DNA from: an uncultured Planctomycetaceae bacterium
GTDB lineage: Bacteria > Planctomycetota > Planctomycetia > Planctomycetales > Planctomycetaceae
DNA length: 64,000 bases
NCBI GenBank assembly: GCA_903858815.1
Contig: CAIOKE010000133.1
Coordinates: 1-64,000 of the forward strand
Reading direction: 5' to 3'
A program made the translations under genes and the position numbers. The notes beneath the pieces were generated by a model. That model was given only the letters and a program-made list of their open reading frames with translations, was not told the DNA's origin and did not search any database. Positions 17,887 through 29,268 of the stretch are shown in pieces. How positions within the stretch are numbered: position 1 is the stretch's first letter; each line of letters opens with the position of its first letter.

Positions 17887-19854
17887 CTACTCCTGCATCA
17901 ACTGACGGACAGCCAGCACGATCTGTTCGATCGACGGGACCACCGCAGCTTCCAGCGACGGACTGTAGGGCGTAGGCGCAAAGACCCCGCTGACACGACG
18001 AATCGGGGCATCGAGGCTGTCAAAGCCCGCATCAGCAACTCGGGCCGCCACTTCAGCTCCAAGGCCGAATGCAGCAGGCGTTTCCTCCACAATCAGCAGA
18101 CGCCCGGTCTTTTCAACAGACTGCAGTATCAGATCCGTATCGAGCGGTGAAACAGTACGAGGATCGATAATCTCGACCGAGATGCCATCTCGCTGCAGCT
18201 GCTCGGCCTGCTGCTGCACCAGATGCACCATGCGAGCCAGAGCGACCACCGTCAGATCCGTTCCTGCCCGGACTATACGGCCTCGCCCAAATTCAATTTC
18301 ATAGTGTTCCGTCGGAACTGCCGTCTTCAGACTGAGCAATTCGCGATGTTCCAGAAACATCACCGGGTCTTCACAGCGCAGAGCTCGCAACAGCAACCCC
18401 TTCGCATCATAGGCATTCGAAGGGACCGCCACTCGCAGACCCGGCACGGCACCGTACATCGAATAGTAGCTGCCGGAATGATGAGTCGCAGCGGAATGCC
18501 CGACACCGATACAACCTCGCAGCAGAACCGGCATCTTCAGTCGCCCGCATGACATATACTGCATCTTCGCTATCTGATTGATGATTTCACCAACCGAATC
18601 CAGCACAAAGTCAGCAAACATGAAGTCAATCACAGGGCGAGTCCCCGTCATGCCGGCACCACAGGCCAGCCCCACAAATCCCCGCTCGCAGATGGGCGTA
18701 TCACACAGGCGATCCGCCCCATGCAGTTCGTACAGGCCCTTTGTCGTGACAAAGTTGCCACCCCGTTTTCCGATCCCTTCGCCCATCACGAAAATGGCCG
18801 GATTACTGGACATCTCACCCGCCAGTGCCTCCAGCACCGCCTGACTCCACGTTGCGACCCGGCTGCCCGGGTCAGGCTCGACCACAGGAGCACCTGCTGC
18901 CGGACGCGTTACGGAGTACACGTGCGTCGCCGCATCCTCAGCTCGCGGAGGCTGATCAGCCTCCGCGCGAGTCCGGGATTCAGAAACCAGCTGCGAAACT
19001 TCCGCATCAATTGCCGCAAACTGAGCAGCCAGTTCGGGGAAGTCAGCACGCAGCTTCAACAGCGGACAGCGCGTCTTCCAGAACTCAACGTCTTCACGAG
19101 TCCTGTAGGTGAAATCACCCATGCCTTCTGAGTGTGCCCGCGTGCGGTACGTCCGACACTCCAGCAGCGTGGGCCCCGCTCCCGCACGCGCGCGGCGAAC
19201 TGCCGCTTCAGCCGCCTGCGAAACAGCAATCACATCATTTCCATCCAGTTCCACACCCTCCATCCCATAACTGGCCGCCCGTCGGCCAACCTCGGGAATC
19301 CCACTGGCGTACGAGAAAGGCACTTCCGTCGCGAACTGGTTGTTCTCACAGACAAACAGCACCGGCAGTTTCCAGATGCTGGCCATGTTCAGACCCTCGT
19401 GGAACGCACCATTATTCACGGCACCGTCACCAAAAAAGGCCACCGCCACCGTTCCGTTTCCAAGGATCTTCGAGCTGTATCCTCCGCCGCAGGCCTGCAG
19501 AATACACGGCCCGACAATGCCACTGGTCCCCATCATACCAATCTCCGGGGCGAACAGATGCATGGACCCGCCACGCCCCCGAGAACACCCGGACACACGC
19601 CCAAAAAGTTCGGCCATCAGGTCCTGTGGTGCAAGCCCCTTGGCCAGAGCATGCCCGTGTCCACGATGCGTGCTGAATACGCTGTCCGCCGGATTCAGAT
19701 GAGCACAGACTGCTGTGGCAATCGCCTCCTGACCCACGTATGTGTGACAGGCACCATGCACCAGACCACGCTGATGACAGCGCGCCAGCTCCTCTTCGGT
19801 CTGACGGATGATCTGCATGGTCCGATACAGTTTGAGCACAGAGTCCGGCGACAT
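17887..19854 (-). CDS. Fused E1 alpha-beta thiamine-diphosphate dehydrogenase
   Basis: A single 655-residue chain carries both halves of a heterotetramer-type E1. Residues about 1-320 are the alpha part, with HRGHGHALAKG, GRGGSMHLF and the ThDP motif GDGAVNNGAFHEGLNMA (about 142-158) ending in CENN (169-172). Residues about 335-655 are the beta part, with GEGIGKRGGNF, TPICERGFVGLACGAGMTG, the AKMQYMSCG segment and HSGSYYSMYGAVPGL. It decarboxylates a 2-oxoacid and acylates E2. Fusion of the subunits is seen in some acetoin/pyruvate-type dehydrogenases. It sits 68 bases upstream of E2 and 112 bases downstream of manA on the same strand. The pattern fits an acetoin- or pyruvate-type complex; the substrate is not certain. 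Confidence 0.9.
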   Translation of the reverse strand: MSPDSVLKLYRTMQIIRQTEEELARCHQRGLVHGACHTYVGQEAIATAVCAHLNPADSVFSTHRGHGHALAKGLAPQDLMAELFGRVSGCSRGRGGSMHLFAPEIGMMGTSGIVGPCILQACGGGYSSKILGNGTVAVAFFGDGAVNNGAFHEGLNMASIWKLPVLFVCENNQFATEVPFSYASGIPEVGRRAASYGMEGVELDGNDVIAVSQAAEAAVRRARAGAGPTLLECRTYRTRAHSEGMGDFTYRTREDVEFWKTRCPLLKLRADFPELAAQFAAIDAEVSQLVSESRTRAEADQPPRAEDAATHVYSVTRPAAGAPVVEPDPGSRVATWSQAVLEALAGEMSSNPAIFVMGEGIGKRGGNFVTTKGLYELHGADRLCDTPICERGFVGLACGAGMTGTRPVIDFMFADFVLDSVGEIINQIAKMQYMSCGRLKMPVLLRGCIGVGHSAATHHSGSYYSMYGAVPGLRVAVPSNAYDAKGLLLRALRCEDPVMFLEHRELLSLKTAVPTEHYEIEFGRGRIVRAGTDLTVVALARMVHLVQQQAEQLQRDGISVEIIDPRTVSPLDTDLILQSVEKTGRLLIVEETPAAFGLGAEVAARVADAGFDSLDAPIRRVSGVFAPTPYSPSLEAAVVPSIEQIVLAVRQLMQE

Positions 19855-19966
19855 GAAGGTGCATTTCCTGAGTGGTAATGAGACAACCTGCGCATATCCT
19901 GATCAGCTGCGTCTCAGGACTCAAGCGATTTCCGCACTTCCACCGGCGGGAAATCAGGATGCCCGG

Positions 19967-20974
19967 TTACGGGCAGGTGATTTCCAGAATCTGCAGCCGT
20001 TCCTCCGGCCGCACCCGGATTCGCTCACAACATGCCGGCAGAAGAACAGTCCCCCCCTGCAACAGCGCCTCCGCCCCCGTGGAGGTGTCTACCGTACCAC
20101 TGCCTGCCAGCGTCATCAGGATACGAAAACGGCCGTCTGAAAGCAGAGAAAAAGCATGCAGACTCGTGTGACGTCGCACCACAAAATACTCGCACCGCAC
20201 CAATTCTTCAAATCCGTGCTCCTGATCGCACAACTGCTGAGCCACGACCGGAAATACGGGCCCTCGTGCGAAATCTGTACATGTCAGTGACTCCTGAATA
20301 TGTACCGGACGCGGCTGGCCATCGCTGCCCAGCTTTCCCCAGTCATACAGCCTGAATGTCAGATTGCTCTGCTGCTGGATTTCTGCCAGCAGAATCCCGG
20401 GCCCCAGTGCGTGAATGGTGCCAGCCGGTACGAACACGCAATCACCCGCCTCTACGGGGTAGATGTGCAGCAGATCTTCCAGCAGATGACTGGACGGATC
20501 ACTGACCGCAACTTCCAGCCCGGTCTGCAGCTGTTCTGTCGTCACCCCGCGTTTCAGCCCACAACAGATCTTTGCCCCTGGATCAGCCTGCAGAATCACC
20601 CAGCACTCCGTCTTGCCACGCTCACGCGAACCAAATTGTCGCGCAAGGAAATCATTGGGGTGCACCTGCAGAGAAAGCCAATCGTTGGCGTCGAGGTATT
20701 TAATCAGCAGTGGAAACTGGTTCATTCCGACCTGCGTACCAAGCAGCGATTCACTCGCTGTGGCGATCAGCTCCGGAAGTGAGATGCCGGCCAGACGACC
20801 ACTGGCTACCCGACTTTCGTTGCCATCCTGATCGGCGACTTCCCAACTTTCTGCATAGTCAGACTCGTCCCCAATCGGTTTGCCAAGTACATCTCCAAGT
20901 TTGCGGCCACCCCAGCGAATGCGTTTCAGCAGCGGCGCAAAAACGAGCGGCGGCAGCGGAATCCGATCGGACAT
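19967..20974 (-). CDS. manA: Mannose-6-phosphate isomerase, type I
   Basis: Zinc enzyme interconverting mannose-6-phosphate and fructose-6-phosphate; cupin fold, 335 residues. Zinc ligands are visible in SLQVHPND (Gln and His), KTECWVIL (Glu) and GTIHALGPG (His). The catalytic region is ILLAEIQQQSNLTFRLYDWG. The N-terminal FAPLLKRIRWGGRKLG and the C-terminal cupin half are typical of the short bacterial ManA group related to Bacillus Pmi. It is upstream of the E1-E2 genes on the same strand and divergent from ppnP. It likely feeds mannose into glycolysis or GDP-mannose synthesis. Confidence 0.92.
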   Translation of the reverse strand: MSDRIPLPPLVFAPLLKRIRWGGRKLGDVLGKPIGDESDYAESWEVADQDGNESRVASGRLAGISLPELIATASESLLGTQVGMNQFPLLIKYLDANDWLSLQVHPNDFLARQFGSRERGKTECWVILQADPGAKICCGLKRGVTTEQLQTGLEVAVSDPSSHLLEDLLHIYPVEAGDCVFVPAGTIHALGPGILLAEIQQQSNLTFRLYDWGKLGSDGQPRPVHIQESLTCTDFARGPVFPVVAQQLCDQEHGFEELVRCEYFVVRRHTSLHAFSLLSDGRFRILMTLAGSGTVDTSTGAEALLQGGTVLLPACCERIRVRPEERLQILEITCP

Positions 20975-21124
20975 ATGGCAGCTTCAGAAATTGGGGTTTT
21001 CAAGGGCCGTACGTTTCAGAAAAATCGGCAAATCGCTAATGTGTGAACTACCGAGTTCCTGAGGAAATTGTGGGAACACGGGCGGAACTCTGGAAATCCA
21101 GGAAGAATTTGCGGGAAAAGAAGA

Positions 21125-21436
21125 ATGAGCAGATTTACAGGGGTGGCCGTAGTGAAGGCTGCCAACATTTATTTCGACGGACGCGTCACCAGTCGCACGA
21201 TTGAGTTTGCGGATGGCACCACCAAAACTCTGGGTGTCATGCTGCCCGGAGAATACAAATTCAATACCGGCCGGCCGGAACTGATGGAAATTCAGTCCGG
21301 CAAACTGCAATGGCGACCGGCCGGATCAAGCGAGTGGCAGCCAATCCAGGGCGGTCAGGCATTCAATGTCGTCGGGAATTCCAGTTTTGAGCTGCAGGTC
21401 ACTGAAGTGGCCGACTACATCTGCTCGTTCCTGTAA
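21125..21436 (+). CDS. ppnP: Pyrimidine/purine nucleoside phosphorylase (PpnP/YaiE, DUF1255)
   Basis: Small cupin enzyme, 103 residues with ATG 21125 and GGGAAAAG upstream; an in-frame extension to 21068 is unlikely. Motifs KAANIYFDGRVTSRTIEF, KTLGVMLPGEYKF, PELMEIQSGKLQWR and FNVVGNSSFELQV match the PpnP family, which cleaves nucleosides with phosphate to free base and pentose-1-phosphate. Normal family length is about 94 residues, so only a short N-terminal addition is present. It is isolated between divergent manA and convergent leuA, and followed by a strong hairpin. Confidence 0.9.
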   Translation: MSRFTGVAVVKAANIYFDGRVTSRTIEFADGTTKTLGVMLPGEYKFNTGRPELMEIQSGKLQWRPAGSSEWQPIQGGQAFNVVGNSSFELQVTEVADYICSFL

Positions 21437-21454
21437 TCACCAGCACTCAGACAC

Positions 21455-21485
21455 CGACGAAGGCTGAGATTCTCAGCCTTCGTCG
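21455..21485. terminator. 14-bp hairpin between ppnP and leuA, probable bidirectional terminator
   Basis: CGACGAAGGCTGAG (21455-21468) pairs perfectly with CTCAGCCTTCGTCG (21472-21485), loop ATT. It lies midway between convergent stop codons. There is no U run, but the stem is long and G+C rich. Confidence 0.6.
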
Positions 21486-21515
21486 CAGACCACAGCAGCA
21501 ACTGCCAGACATCCC

Positions 21516-23069
21516 TCAGCCCAGCGGACGCACTGGCGATGTACCTGCACTCCGCGTGTCAGGGTATTGTCGGTTCAGTGCCTGCAGAAAGGCCCGCGCA
21601 GCCGCTTCAATGATGTCCGTGCTGACACCCTTGCCCTGATAGTGACGCCCCCCGAAGCCAATCGCGAGGTGCACTTCCCCCAGCGCATCCTGGCCTTCAG
21701 AGACACTGCGTACATCAAACTCTTCCAGCTTCGCCTGCATGCCGGTGATTCGCAGCATTGCACGGAATACAGCGTCAATCGGACCGTCACCTGTGGACGC
21801 ATCGCATACAGCAGACTGATCCTCAAACTGCAGTTCGACAGTCGCCGTCGGAATCGTTCCGGTTCCCGCCGATGTGTGAAAACGAATCAGCTTCCAGCTG
21901 TCCGCCGCGTCGTGCAGACGGTTGTCGATCAGTGCGGTGATATCCGAGTCATAGACTTCTTTTTTCTTGTCAGCCAGCGCGATGAAATCATCAAATGCCT
22001 GCTGCAGCGCCGCATCATCAAGTGAAAAACCAAGCTGAGTCACCCGATCACGAAAAGCATGCCGACCACTGTGCTTTCCAAGAACCAGATTCTGCCCCAC
22101 ATAACCCACATCCTCCGGCCGCATGATCTCGTAGGTGCTGCGCTCCTGCAGCACTCCATGCTGATGAATCCCAGCCTCATGTGCGAACGCATTCTGGCCA
22201 ACAATCGCTTTGTTCCGCTGCACCTTCATACCCGTAATCGAAGACACCAGATGGCTGGTGGGATACAGTTTGCGAGTATTGATTCGTGTGTGCAGCCCGT
22301 AATAGTCAGAACGCGTGCGGAGCGCCATCACGATTTCCTCAAGAGCCGCATTTCCCGCACGCTCACCCAGACCATTGATCGTGCATTCGACCTGCCTTGC
22401 ACCTGCTTCCACGGCCGCCAGACTGTTAGCAACCGCCAGACCAAGATCATCGTGACAGTGAGCACTGATGATGGCCCGATCAATGTTCGGAACATGCTGC
22501 TTCAGATGCGAAATCACACGGTGATAATGGCTGGGAGTCGCATAACCAACAGTATCCGGAATGTTTACGGTCGTGGCCCCCACGGCGATTGTCTTCTCAA
22601 CAACTTCACAAAGAAAATCCAGTTCTGTCCGTACTGCATCCTCCGGAGAAAACTCGATGTCGTCACAGAATTCCTTCGCCTGAGCCACCGAGGTGACAGC
22701 CCGTTCGATGATCTGCTGCTTGTCCATCTTCAGCTTGAATTCACGGTGAATGGCACTGGTCGCCAGAAACACATGAATGCGACGATGCTGTGCCGCTGCC
22801 AGCGCCTGCTTCGCACGTGTGATGTCCTCTTCACGACTGCGAGCCAGCGCACAGATCGTCGTCCGGTCACCACAGGCTGCGGCAATCGCCGACACAGCTT
22901 CAAAATCACCCGGAGATGCAATCGGGAAACCTGCCTCAATAACGTCTACACCCAGTTCCACCAGAGCCCTTGCGACTTCCAGTTTCTCCCGAGTATTCAT
23001 ACTGCAACCCGGCGACTGCTCGCCGTCACGCAGTGTTGTGTCGAAAATCACTATCCGATCACCATTCAT
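21516..23069 (-). CDS. leuA: 2-isopropylmalate synthase
   Basis: First committed enzyme of leucine biosynthesis, condensing acetyl-CoA with 2-oxoisovalerate; 517 residues. The N-terminal [17 protein letters not shown] carries the catalytic Arg and metal-binding Asp, then [14 protein letters not shown], and the metal histidines are in [31 protein letters not shown] and the linker motif [20 protein letters not shown] are canonical. The C-terminal regulatory LeuA dimer domain (about residues 390-510) is present, so leucine feedback inhibition is expected. ATG 23069 has GGAG about 11 bases upstream. Upstream lies a leucine-rich leader peptide and terminator (see separate entries), so the gene is probably also controlled by attenuation. 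leuB, leuC and leuD are not in the window. Confidence 0.95.
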   Translation of the reverse strand: MNGDRIVIFDTTLRDGEQSPGCSMNTREKLEVARALVELGVDVIEAGFPIASPGDFEAVSAIAAACGDRTTICALARSREEDITRAKQALAAAQHRRIHVFLATSAIHREFKLKMDKQQIIERAVTSVAQAKEFCDDIEFSPEDAVRTELDFLCEVVEKTIAVGATTVNIPDTVGYATPSHYHRVISHLKQHVPNIDRAIISAHCHDDLGLAVANSLAAVEAGARQVECTINGLGERAGNAALEEIVMALRTRSDYYGLHTRINTRKLYPTSHLVSSITGMKVQRNKAIVGQNAFAHEAGIHQHGVLQERSTYEIMRPEDVGYVGQNLVLGKHSGRHAFRDRVTQLGFSLDDAALQQAFDDFIALADKKKEVYDSDITALIDNRLHDAADSWKLIRFHTSAGTGTIPTATVELQFEDQSAVCDASTGDGPIDAVFRAMLRITGMQAKLEEFDVRSVSEGQDALGEVHLAIGFGGRHYQGKGVSTDIIEAAARAFLQALNRQYPDTRSAGTSPVRPLG

Positions 23070-23103
23070 CTCAGTTCACTCCGCAGTGACCATTCCCTGC
23101 CGA

Positions 23104-23136
23104 ATAAAAAAACCCTGAGACCGGCAGGCCTCAGGG
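23104..23136 (-). terminator. leuA leader terminator
   Basis: On the minus strand CCCTGAGGCC-TGCC-GGTCTCAGGG is followed by TTTTTTT (23106-23112). This is a G+C-rich stem with a U run, placed 35 bases after the leader-peptide stop and 35 bases before leuA. It is the classical intrinsic terminator of an attenuator. Confidence 0.85.
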
Positions 23137-23168
23137 TCAATTCCACACGAACACGCAACCCCGAAGCC
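23127..23168 (-). promoter_or_regulatory. leuA antiterminator pairing
   Basis: Segment 2, GGCTTCGGGGTT (minus strand, 23168 to 23157), can pair over all 12 bases with segment 3, GACCCTGAGGCC (23138 to 23127), using three G-U pairs. Segment 3 is the 5' arm of the terminator, so the two structures exclude each other. Segment 2 can alternatively pair with the leader-peptide coding region (GACCCT 23201-23196 with GGGGTT 23162-23157, and GCCTT 23180-23176 with AAGGC 23170-23166). Confidence 0.75.
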
Positions 23169-23170
23169 TT

Positions 23171-23218
23171 TCATGAAGGCAGCAGAAGAAGTCCCAGGGT
23201 CAGCAACAGTTCGGACAT
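23171..23218 (-). CDS. leuL: leuA leader peptide, leucine-rich
   Basis: A 15-codon frame on the minus strand reads MSELLLTLGLLLLPS followed by TGA. Eight of 15 residues are leucine, in two runs (codons 4-6 plus 8, and 10-13), encoded by CTG, TTG and CTT. The stop lies 3 bases before the antiterminator segment. A GGAAA ribosome site is about 13 bases upstream. When leucyl-tRNA is short, a ribosome stalled at codons 10-13 would cover segment 1, let segment 2 pair with 3, and prevent termination. With leucine plentiful the terminator forms. Leu density, spacing and RNA structure make chance unlikely. The gene symbol is by analogy with enteric leuL. Confidence 0.88.
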   Translation of the reverse strand: MSELLLTLGLLLLPS

Positions 23219-23260
23219 TTGACATCACTTTCCGATCGTTGTGCACTTGTCGAAAGCCGA

Positions 23261-23289
23261 AACCTACCGCCGAAAACTGATGTCGTCAA
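23261..23289 (-). promoter_or_regulatory. Candidate sigma-70 promoter of the leu leader and leuA
   Basis: Minus strand: TTGACG (23289 to 23284), 17-base spacer, TAGGTT (23266 to 23261). Transcription would start near 23254, about 35 bases before the leader-peptide ATG. The -35 box is near consensus; the -10 box is weaker. Confidence 0.55.
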
Positions 23290-23338
23290 CTTACAGACCG
23301 GCTAAAGCACAGTTTTCCACGTGCAACTGACAGTTCGG

Positions 23339-23548
23339 TCAGGTCTTTGGTTCATCATCCGACAGGCTGAAACCGTCGGCCTTCGGCACATCGTCGGGCC
23401 CGAGGAGAATCTCTTCACGTGCAATGCGAACACTGGGAGGCGCAGAAATCGACAGCCGCACCCGACCGCCTCGCACCTGTGTTATTGTCACTCGAATATC
23501 ACCAGCAATCTGGATCGATTCACCAACTTTTCGACTGAGCACCAGCAT
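23339..23548 (-). CDS. csrA: Carbon storage regulator CsrA
   Basis: Small dimeric RNA-binding protein that represses or stabilises mRNAs by binding GGA motifs near ribosome sites. It has 69 residues. The N-terminal MLVLSRKVGESIQI with Arg6 and the VRLSISAPPSVRIAREEI segment with the second essential arginine are intact. The C-terminus has an acidic extension (KADGFSLSDDEPKT). It is encoded upstream of the leuA leader on the same strand, but the leu promoter lies between them, so a shared transcript is not needed. No flagellar gene is adjacent, unlike the usual fliW-csrA arrangement. Confidence 0.92.
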   Translation of the reverse strand: MLVLSRKVGESIQIAGDIRVTITQVRGGRVRLSISAPPSVRIAREEILLGPDDVPKADGFSLSDDEPKT

Positions 23549-25800
<2,252 letters not shown>

Positions 25801-25889
25801 TCCGCGCAGCACGCATGTGCCATGAGTTCTCTGACTTTCGAATCCTGAACATACGGGCTGTGCCCAGTTAACAATGGAGAGTGAATACC

Positions 25890-26177
25890 ATGAAGATCAA
25901 TCCTCTGGATGACCGTGTAGTTGTTCGACCGCATGAAGCTGAGCAGACGACTGCTGGCGGCATTGTTCTGCCAGACGCCGCTCGGGAAAAGCAGCAGCGT
26001 GGCACTGTGATCGCCGTCGGTCCGGGCCGTCTGCTGGACAGTGGCTCCCGCGCTGCCGTCAGTGTGAAGGTCGGAGATGAGGTCCTGTTTGGCAAGTACG
26101 GTGGGACTGAGATTGAGATTGACGGTGAGGACGTGAAGATTCTGCGTGAGAGCGACATCCTGGCCAAACTGGCCTGA
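25890..26177 (+). CDS. groES: Co-chaperonin GroES
   Basis: 10-kDa lid protein of the GroEL cage, 95 residues. [16 protein letters not shown], the mobile loop with [12 protein letters not shown] (the GroEL-contacting IVL), GTVIAVGPG and [15 protein letters not shown] are all canonical. ATG 25890 is chosen, with GGAG upstream; a GTG three codons earlier (25881) is possible. It lies 89 bases after groEL1 and 91 bases before groEL2, so one GroES may serve both chaperonins. Confidence 0.95.
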   Translation: MKINPLDDRVVVRPHEAEQTTAGGIVLPDAAREKQQRGTVIAVGPGRLLDSGSRAAVSVKVGDEVLFGKYGGTEIEIDGEDVKILRESDILAKLA

Positions 26178-26268
26178 GATGGGGTGCGTCATCGGGCGCT
26201 GACGGTTTATGGTTTTATTTTCCCGGCGACGATTGTTCGCCAGTGGATTGCTGTAAGGAGCCTTTGAG

Positions 26269-27885
26269 GTGGCAAAGCAACTGTTGTTCGATGATCGCGC
26301 TCGGATCAAACTGCAGCGCGGAGTGGATACGCTCGCCAGCGCTGTGGCGGTCACGATGGGTCCCACCGGACGCAACGTGATTATTGACAAGAGTTTTGGC
26401 AATCCGGTGGTGACCAAGGACGGGGTCACAGTGTCCAAGGAAGTGGAACTCGAGGATCCGTACGAGCACATGGGTGCGAAACTGGTCAACGAAGTTGCCA
26501 GCAAGACCAGTGACAAGGCTGGTGACGGTACAACAACCGCCACCGTGCTGACTCGGGCGATCTACAGCGAAGGTCTTCGAAGTATCACGTTGGGCGCCAA
26601 CCCGACGGTGGTTCGACGTGGTATCGATCTTGCTGTCGAGGCTGCGTTGAAGAGCATTGAATCTCTGGCTCGCCCGGTCGAGTCCAAGGCTCAGATTGCT
26701 CAGGTTGGTGCTATCTCCGCCAACAACGACAAATCGATCGGCAGTTTGATTGCCGACGCGATGCAGCGTGTTGGCCGCGACGGCGTCATCACTGTCGAAG
26801 AGGGCAAAGGCAGCTCGACGACTCTGGAATTCGCTGAAGGCATGCAGTTCGACAAGGGGTACATCAGCCCCTACTTCGTGACGCAGGCCGAGGACATGAA
26901 GTGCGTCCTTGAGGACTGTCTGATTCTGCTGTTCGAAAAGAAGATCAGCAGTCTGCGGGAGTTTGTGCCTCTGCTGGAAAAGGTTGCTCGTACCGGCAAG
27001 CCGTTGCTTGTCGTCGCTGAGGACGTGGACAGTGAGGCTTTGACGGCTTTGGTTGTCAACAAGCTGCGCGGCGTGTTGAAAATCTGTGCAGTGAAGGCAC
27101 CGGGCTTCGGCGACCGTCGCAAGGCAATGCTGGGTGACATGGCCGTTCTGACTGGTGGAACTCTGATCTCTGAAGATCTGGGGATTCGTCTGGAGAACGT
27201 GGAAGTCGGTCACCTTGGGTCTGCTCGCCGCGTCGAAGTAGGCAAGGACGACTGCACGATCATCGAGGGTGCGGGTAAATCTGCCGACATCAAGGTGCGA
27301 GTGCAGCAGATTCGTGATCACATCGAGAAGACGGACAGTGACTATGACCGTGAGAAGTTCCAGGAACGCCTGGCGAAGCTGACGGGTGGTGTTGCAGTGA
27401 TTTCGGTTGGTGCCAGCACTGAAGCCGAGATGAAGCAGACCAAGGCCCGTATGGAGGATGCGTTGCACGCAACTCGCGCTGCCGTTGAAGAGGGCATTCT
27501 GCCCGGTGGTGGTGTGGCACTGCTGCGAGCTATCTCCGCTGTTGAGAAACTGGAACTGAAGGGCGATGAGGCCATCGGGGCTGGAATTGTTGCTCGAGCT
27601 CTTGAGGCACCAGCACGGACGATTGCTGAGAATTGCGGCAAGGACGGAGCGGTGATCGCCGACGAAGTTCGCCAGTTGTCTGGTAATATGGGATTTGATG
27701 CAGCATCGGATGAGTATGTGGATATGCTGAAGGCCGGAATTCTTGATCCAGCCAAGGTTGTTCGCAATGCTCTTTCCAATGCGGCCTCGATCGCCGGCCT
27801 GATGCTCACAACCTCAGTGCTGGTTACGAAGATTGAAGATGCAGACGGTGGCAAGAAGCCTGCTGGTGAGGGTGTCGTTCGTTGA
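26269..27885 (+). CDS. groEL: Chaperonin GroEL, copy 2, without GGM tail
   Basis: Second chaperonin subunit, 538 residues, GTG start preceded by AAGGAG. ATP-site motifs [26 protein letters not shown] and [16 protein letters not shown] are intact, so it should be an active ATPase. It differs clearly from copy 1 in sequence and ends in [12 protein letters not shown], lacking the GGM tail. In bacteria with several GroELs, copies without GGM tails are often specialised; that is inferred here. A strong terminator follows 29 bases after its stop. Confidence 0.95.
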   Translation: MAKQLLFDDRARIKLQRGVDTLASAVAVTMGPTGRNVIIDKSFGNPVVTKDGVTVSKEVELEDPYEHMGAKLVNEVASKTSDKAGDGTTTATVLTRAIYSEGLRSITLGANPTVVRRGIDLAVEAALKSIESLARPVESKAQIAQVGAISANNDKSIGSLIADAMQRVGRDGVITVEEGKGSSTTLEFAEGMQFDKGYISPYFVTQAEDMKCVLEDCLILLFEKKISSLREFVPLLEKVARTGKPLLVVAEDVDSEALTALVVNKLRGVLKICAVKAPGFGDRRKAMLGDMAVLTGGTLISEDLGIRLENVEVGHLGSARRVEVGKDDCTIIEGAGKSADIKVRVQQIRDHIEKTDSDYDREKFQERLAKLTGGVAVISVGASTEAEMKQTKARMEDALHATRAAVEEGILPGGGVALLRAISAVEKLELKGDEAIGAGIVARALEAPARTIAENCGKDGAVIADEVRQLSGNMGFDAASDEYVDMLKAGILDPAKVVRNALSNAASIAGLMLTTSVLVTKIEDADGGKKPAGEGVVR

Positions 27886-27913
27886 TCACCTTCTGAGTGC
27901 ATTGGATGATGCA

Positions 27914-27942
27914 GCGGGACACCGTTCAGGTGTCCCGCTTTT
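27914..27942 (+). terminator. Intrinsic terminator of the groEL-groES-groEL operon
   Basis: GCGGGACACC-GTTCA-GGTGTCCCGC (27914-27938) is a perfect 10-bp stem followed by TTTT. It begins 29 bases after the groEL2 stop and separates it from dnaJ. Confidence 0.85.
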
Positions 27943-27948
27943 CATAGG

Positions 27949-27968
27949 CGGATCGGTGACACGATCCG
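27949..27968. promoter_or_regulatory. Inverted repeat upstream of dnaJ
   Basis: CGGATCG (27949-27955) and CGATCCG (27962-27968) with a 6-base spacer, 47 bases before the dnaJ start. Possible operator; it does not resemble the groEL1 palindrome. Confidence 0.3.
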
Positions 27969-28014
27969 GCGTCGCTCCCAGGACTGACTTTCAGCAGGGA
28001 ATTGGTTTCCGCAT

Positions 28015-29181
28015 ATGGCAGCGCAGCGTGACTACTACGAAGTTCTCGGGGTATCCCGCAGTGCAGCGGCGGACGAACTGAAAAAGGCCTACAAGAAACT
28101 GGCGGCCAAATATCATCCGGACCGAAACCCCGGCGACGAAGAGGCCATCACAAAATTCAAGGAAGCATCAGAAGCGTTTGACGTTCTGAATGATCCCGAC
28201 AAGCGCGCCAGGTACGACCGATTTGGTCATGCCGGGGTGGGTGGAGCCGCTGGGGGCGGGGGGGCGGGGTTTCAGGACGTCGGTGATATTTTCAACGCGT
28301 TCGGGGATCTGTTCGAGGGGTTTGGGTTTCAGTTCGGCAATCGTCAGGGTGGTGGTCGATCGAGTGGCGGTGCATCTCGAGGAGATTCGCTGCAGGCAAC
28401 AGTCCGGATTGATCTGCCTGAAGCCTTCGCGGGCTGTCGTCGTGAATTACGAATTTCGCGACGTGAATCCTGTGAAACCTGCCAGGGTTCGGGGTGTAAG
28501 GCTGGCACAGCGCCAGCGAAGTGCAGCACCTGCATGGGTCGTGGTCAGGTGATGACCACTCAGGGCTTCTTCCGCATGCAGACAGCCTGTCCGACCTGCC
28601 GTGGACGTGGCACGGTTGTCCGCGATCCCTGCACGGTCTGCAGTGGGCAGGGACGAATGCTCAAGGAAGTGGTGCGTGAACTCTCGGTGCCCGCGGGTGT
28701 TGACACTGGTATGCAGCTGTGTCTGCGTGGCGAAGGAGAAGCGGGCCAGAATGGTGGACCACGTGGTGACCTGTATGTTGAGATTGAGGTGCGTGAGCAT
28801 CAGTTGTTCAAACGCGACGGGCAGGATCTGAACTACCGACTGCCGGTCACTTTTGCACAGGCTGCACTTGGTGCAGAAATTGAGATTCCGACGTTGAAGG
28901 GCCGTGAGATGCTGAAGATTCGCCCGGGCACGCAGCCTGGTGAAGTCAGCCGGCTCAAGGGCTATGGTATGCCTGATCCGCGTGGCGGTAACAGCCGCCC
29001 CGGAGACCTTTTGGTTGAGATTCAGGTGGAAGTCCCGAAAAAGCTGACTGTTGAGCAGGAAGAGTTGTTGCGCAGGCTGGCAGAACTGGACCACAAACAC
29101 GTTATGCCGCAGCGAAAATCCTTTTTTGAGCAGGTGCGGGAGTTCTTTTCCGGTTCGGATGAGAGCAACACTGAAAACTGA
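28015..29181 (+). CDS. dnaJ: Chaperone protein DnaJ
   Basis: Hsp40 co-chaperone that stimulates DnaK ATPase and delivers substrates; 388 residues. J domain at about residues 4-68 with [12 protein letters not shown] (HPD motif), then a Gly/Phe-rich stretch (about 75-125). The zinc domain has four motifs in order: [24 protein letters not shown] and CTVCSGQG. The substrate-binding C-terminal domains follow. The N-terminal [16 protein letters not shown] is canonical. It starts a group with grpE, an FmdB-type protein and an SDR gene. DnaK itself is not in the window. Confidence 0.95.
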   Translation: MAAQRDYYEVLGVSRSAAADELKKAYKKLAAKYHPDRNPGDEEAITKFKEASEAFDVLNDPDKRARYDRFGHAGVGGAAGGGGAGFQDVGDIFNAFGDLFEGFGFQFGNRQGGGRSSGGASRGDSLQATVRIDLPEAFAGCRRELRISRRESCETCQGSGCKAGTAPAKCSTCMGRGQVMTTQGFFRMQTACPTCRGRGTVVRDPCTVCSGQGRMLKEVVRELSVPAGVDTGMQLCLRGEGEAGQNGGPRGDLYVEIEVREHQLFKRDGQDLNYRLPVTFAQAALGAEIEIPTLKGREMLKIRPGTQPGEVSRLKGYGMPDPRGGNSRPGDLLVEIQVEVPKKLTVEQEELLRRLAELDHKHVMPQRKSFFEQVREFFSGSDESNTEN

Positions 29182-29268
29182 AGCATTCGCCGGGGACATT
29201 GTTCGATGTCTGCGGCAGACAGTTACTGGTCTGACAATAAAAGGTCAGAACGCGGAGAAACGTGAACC

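Noticed and set aside
23070-23225. A longer frame starting at the ATG just upstream of leuL, in another phase, ending near leuA
   Set aside because: It has no leucine bias and runs through the terminator; the Leu-rich 15-codon frame fits the RNA structure.
26215-27468. Minus-strand frame of 417 codons opposite groEL2
   Set aside because: Antisense shadow of a clearly recognised gene; no domain of its own.
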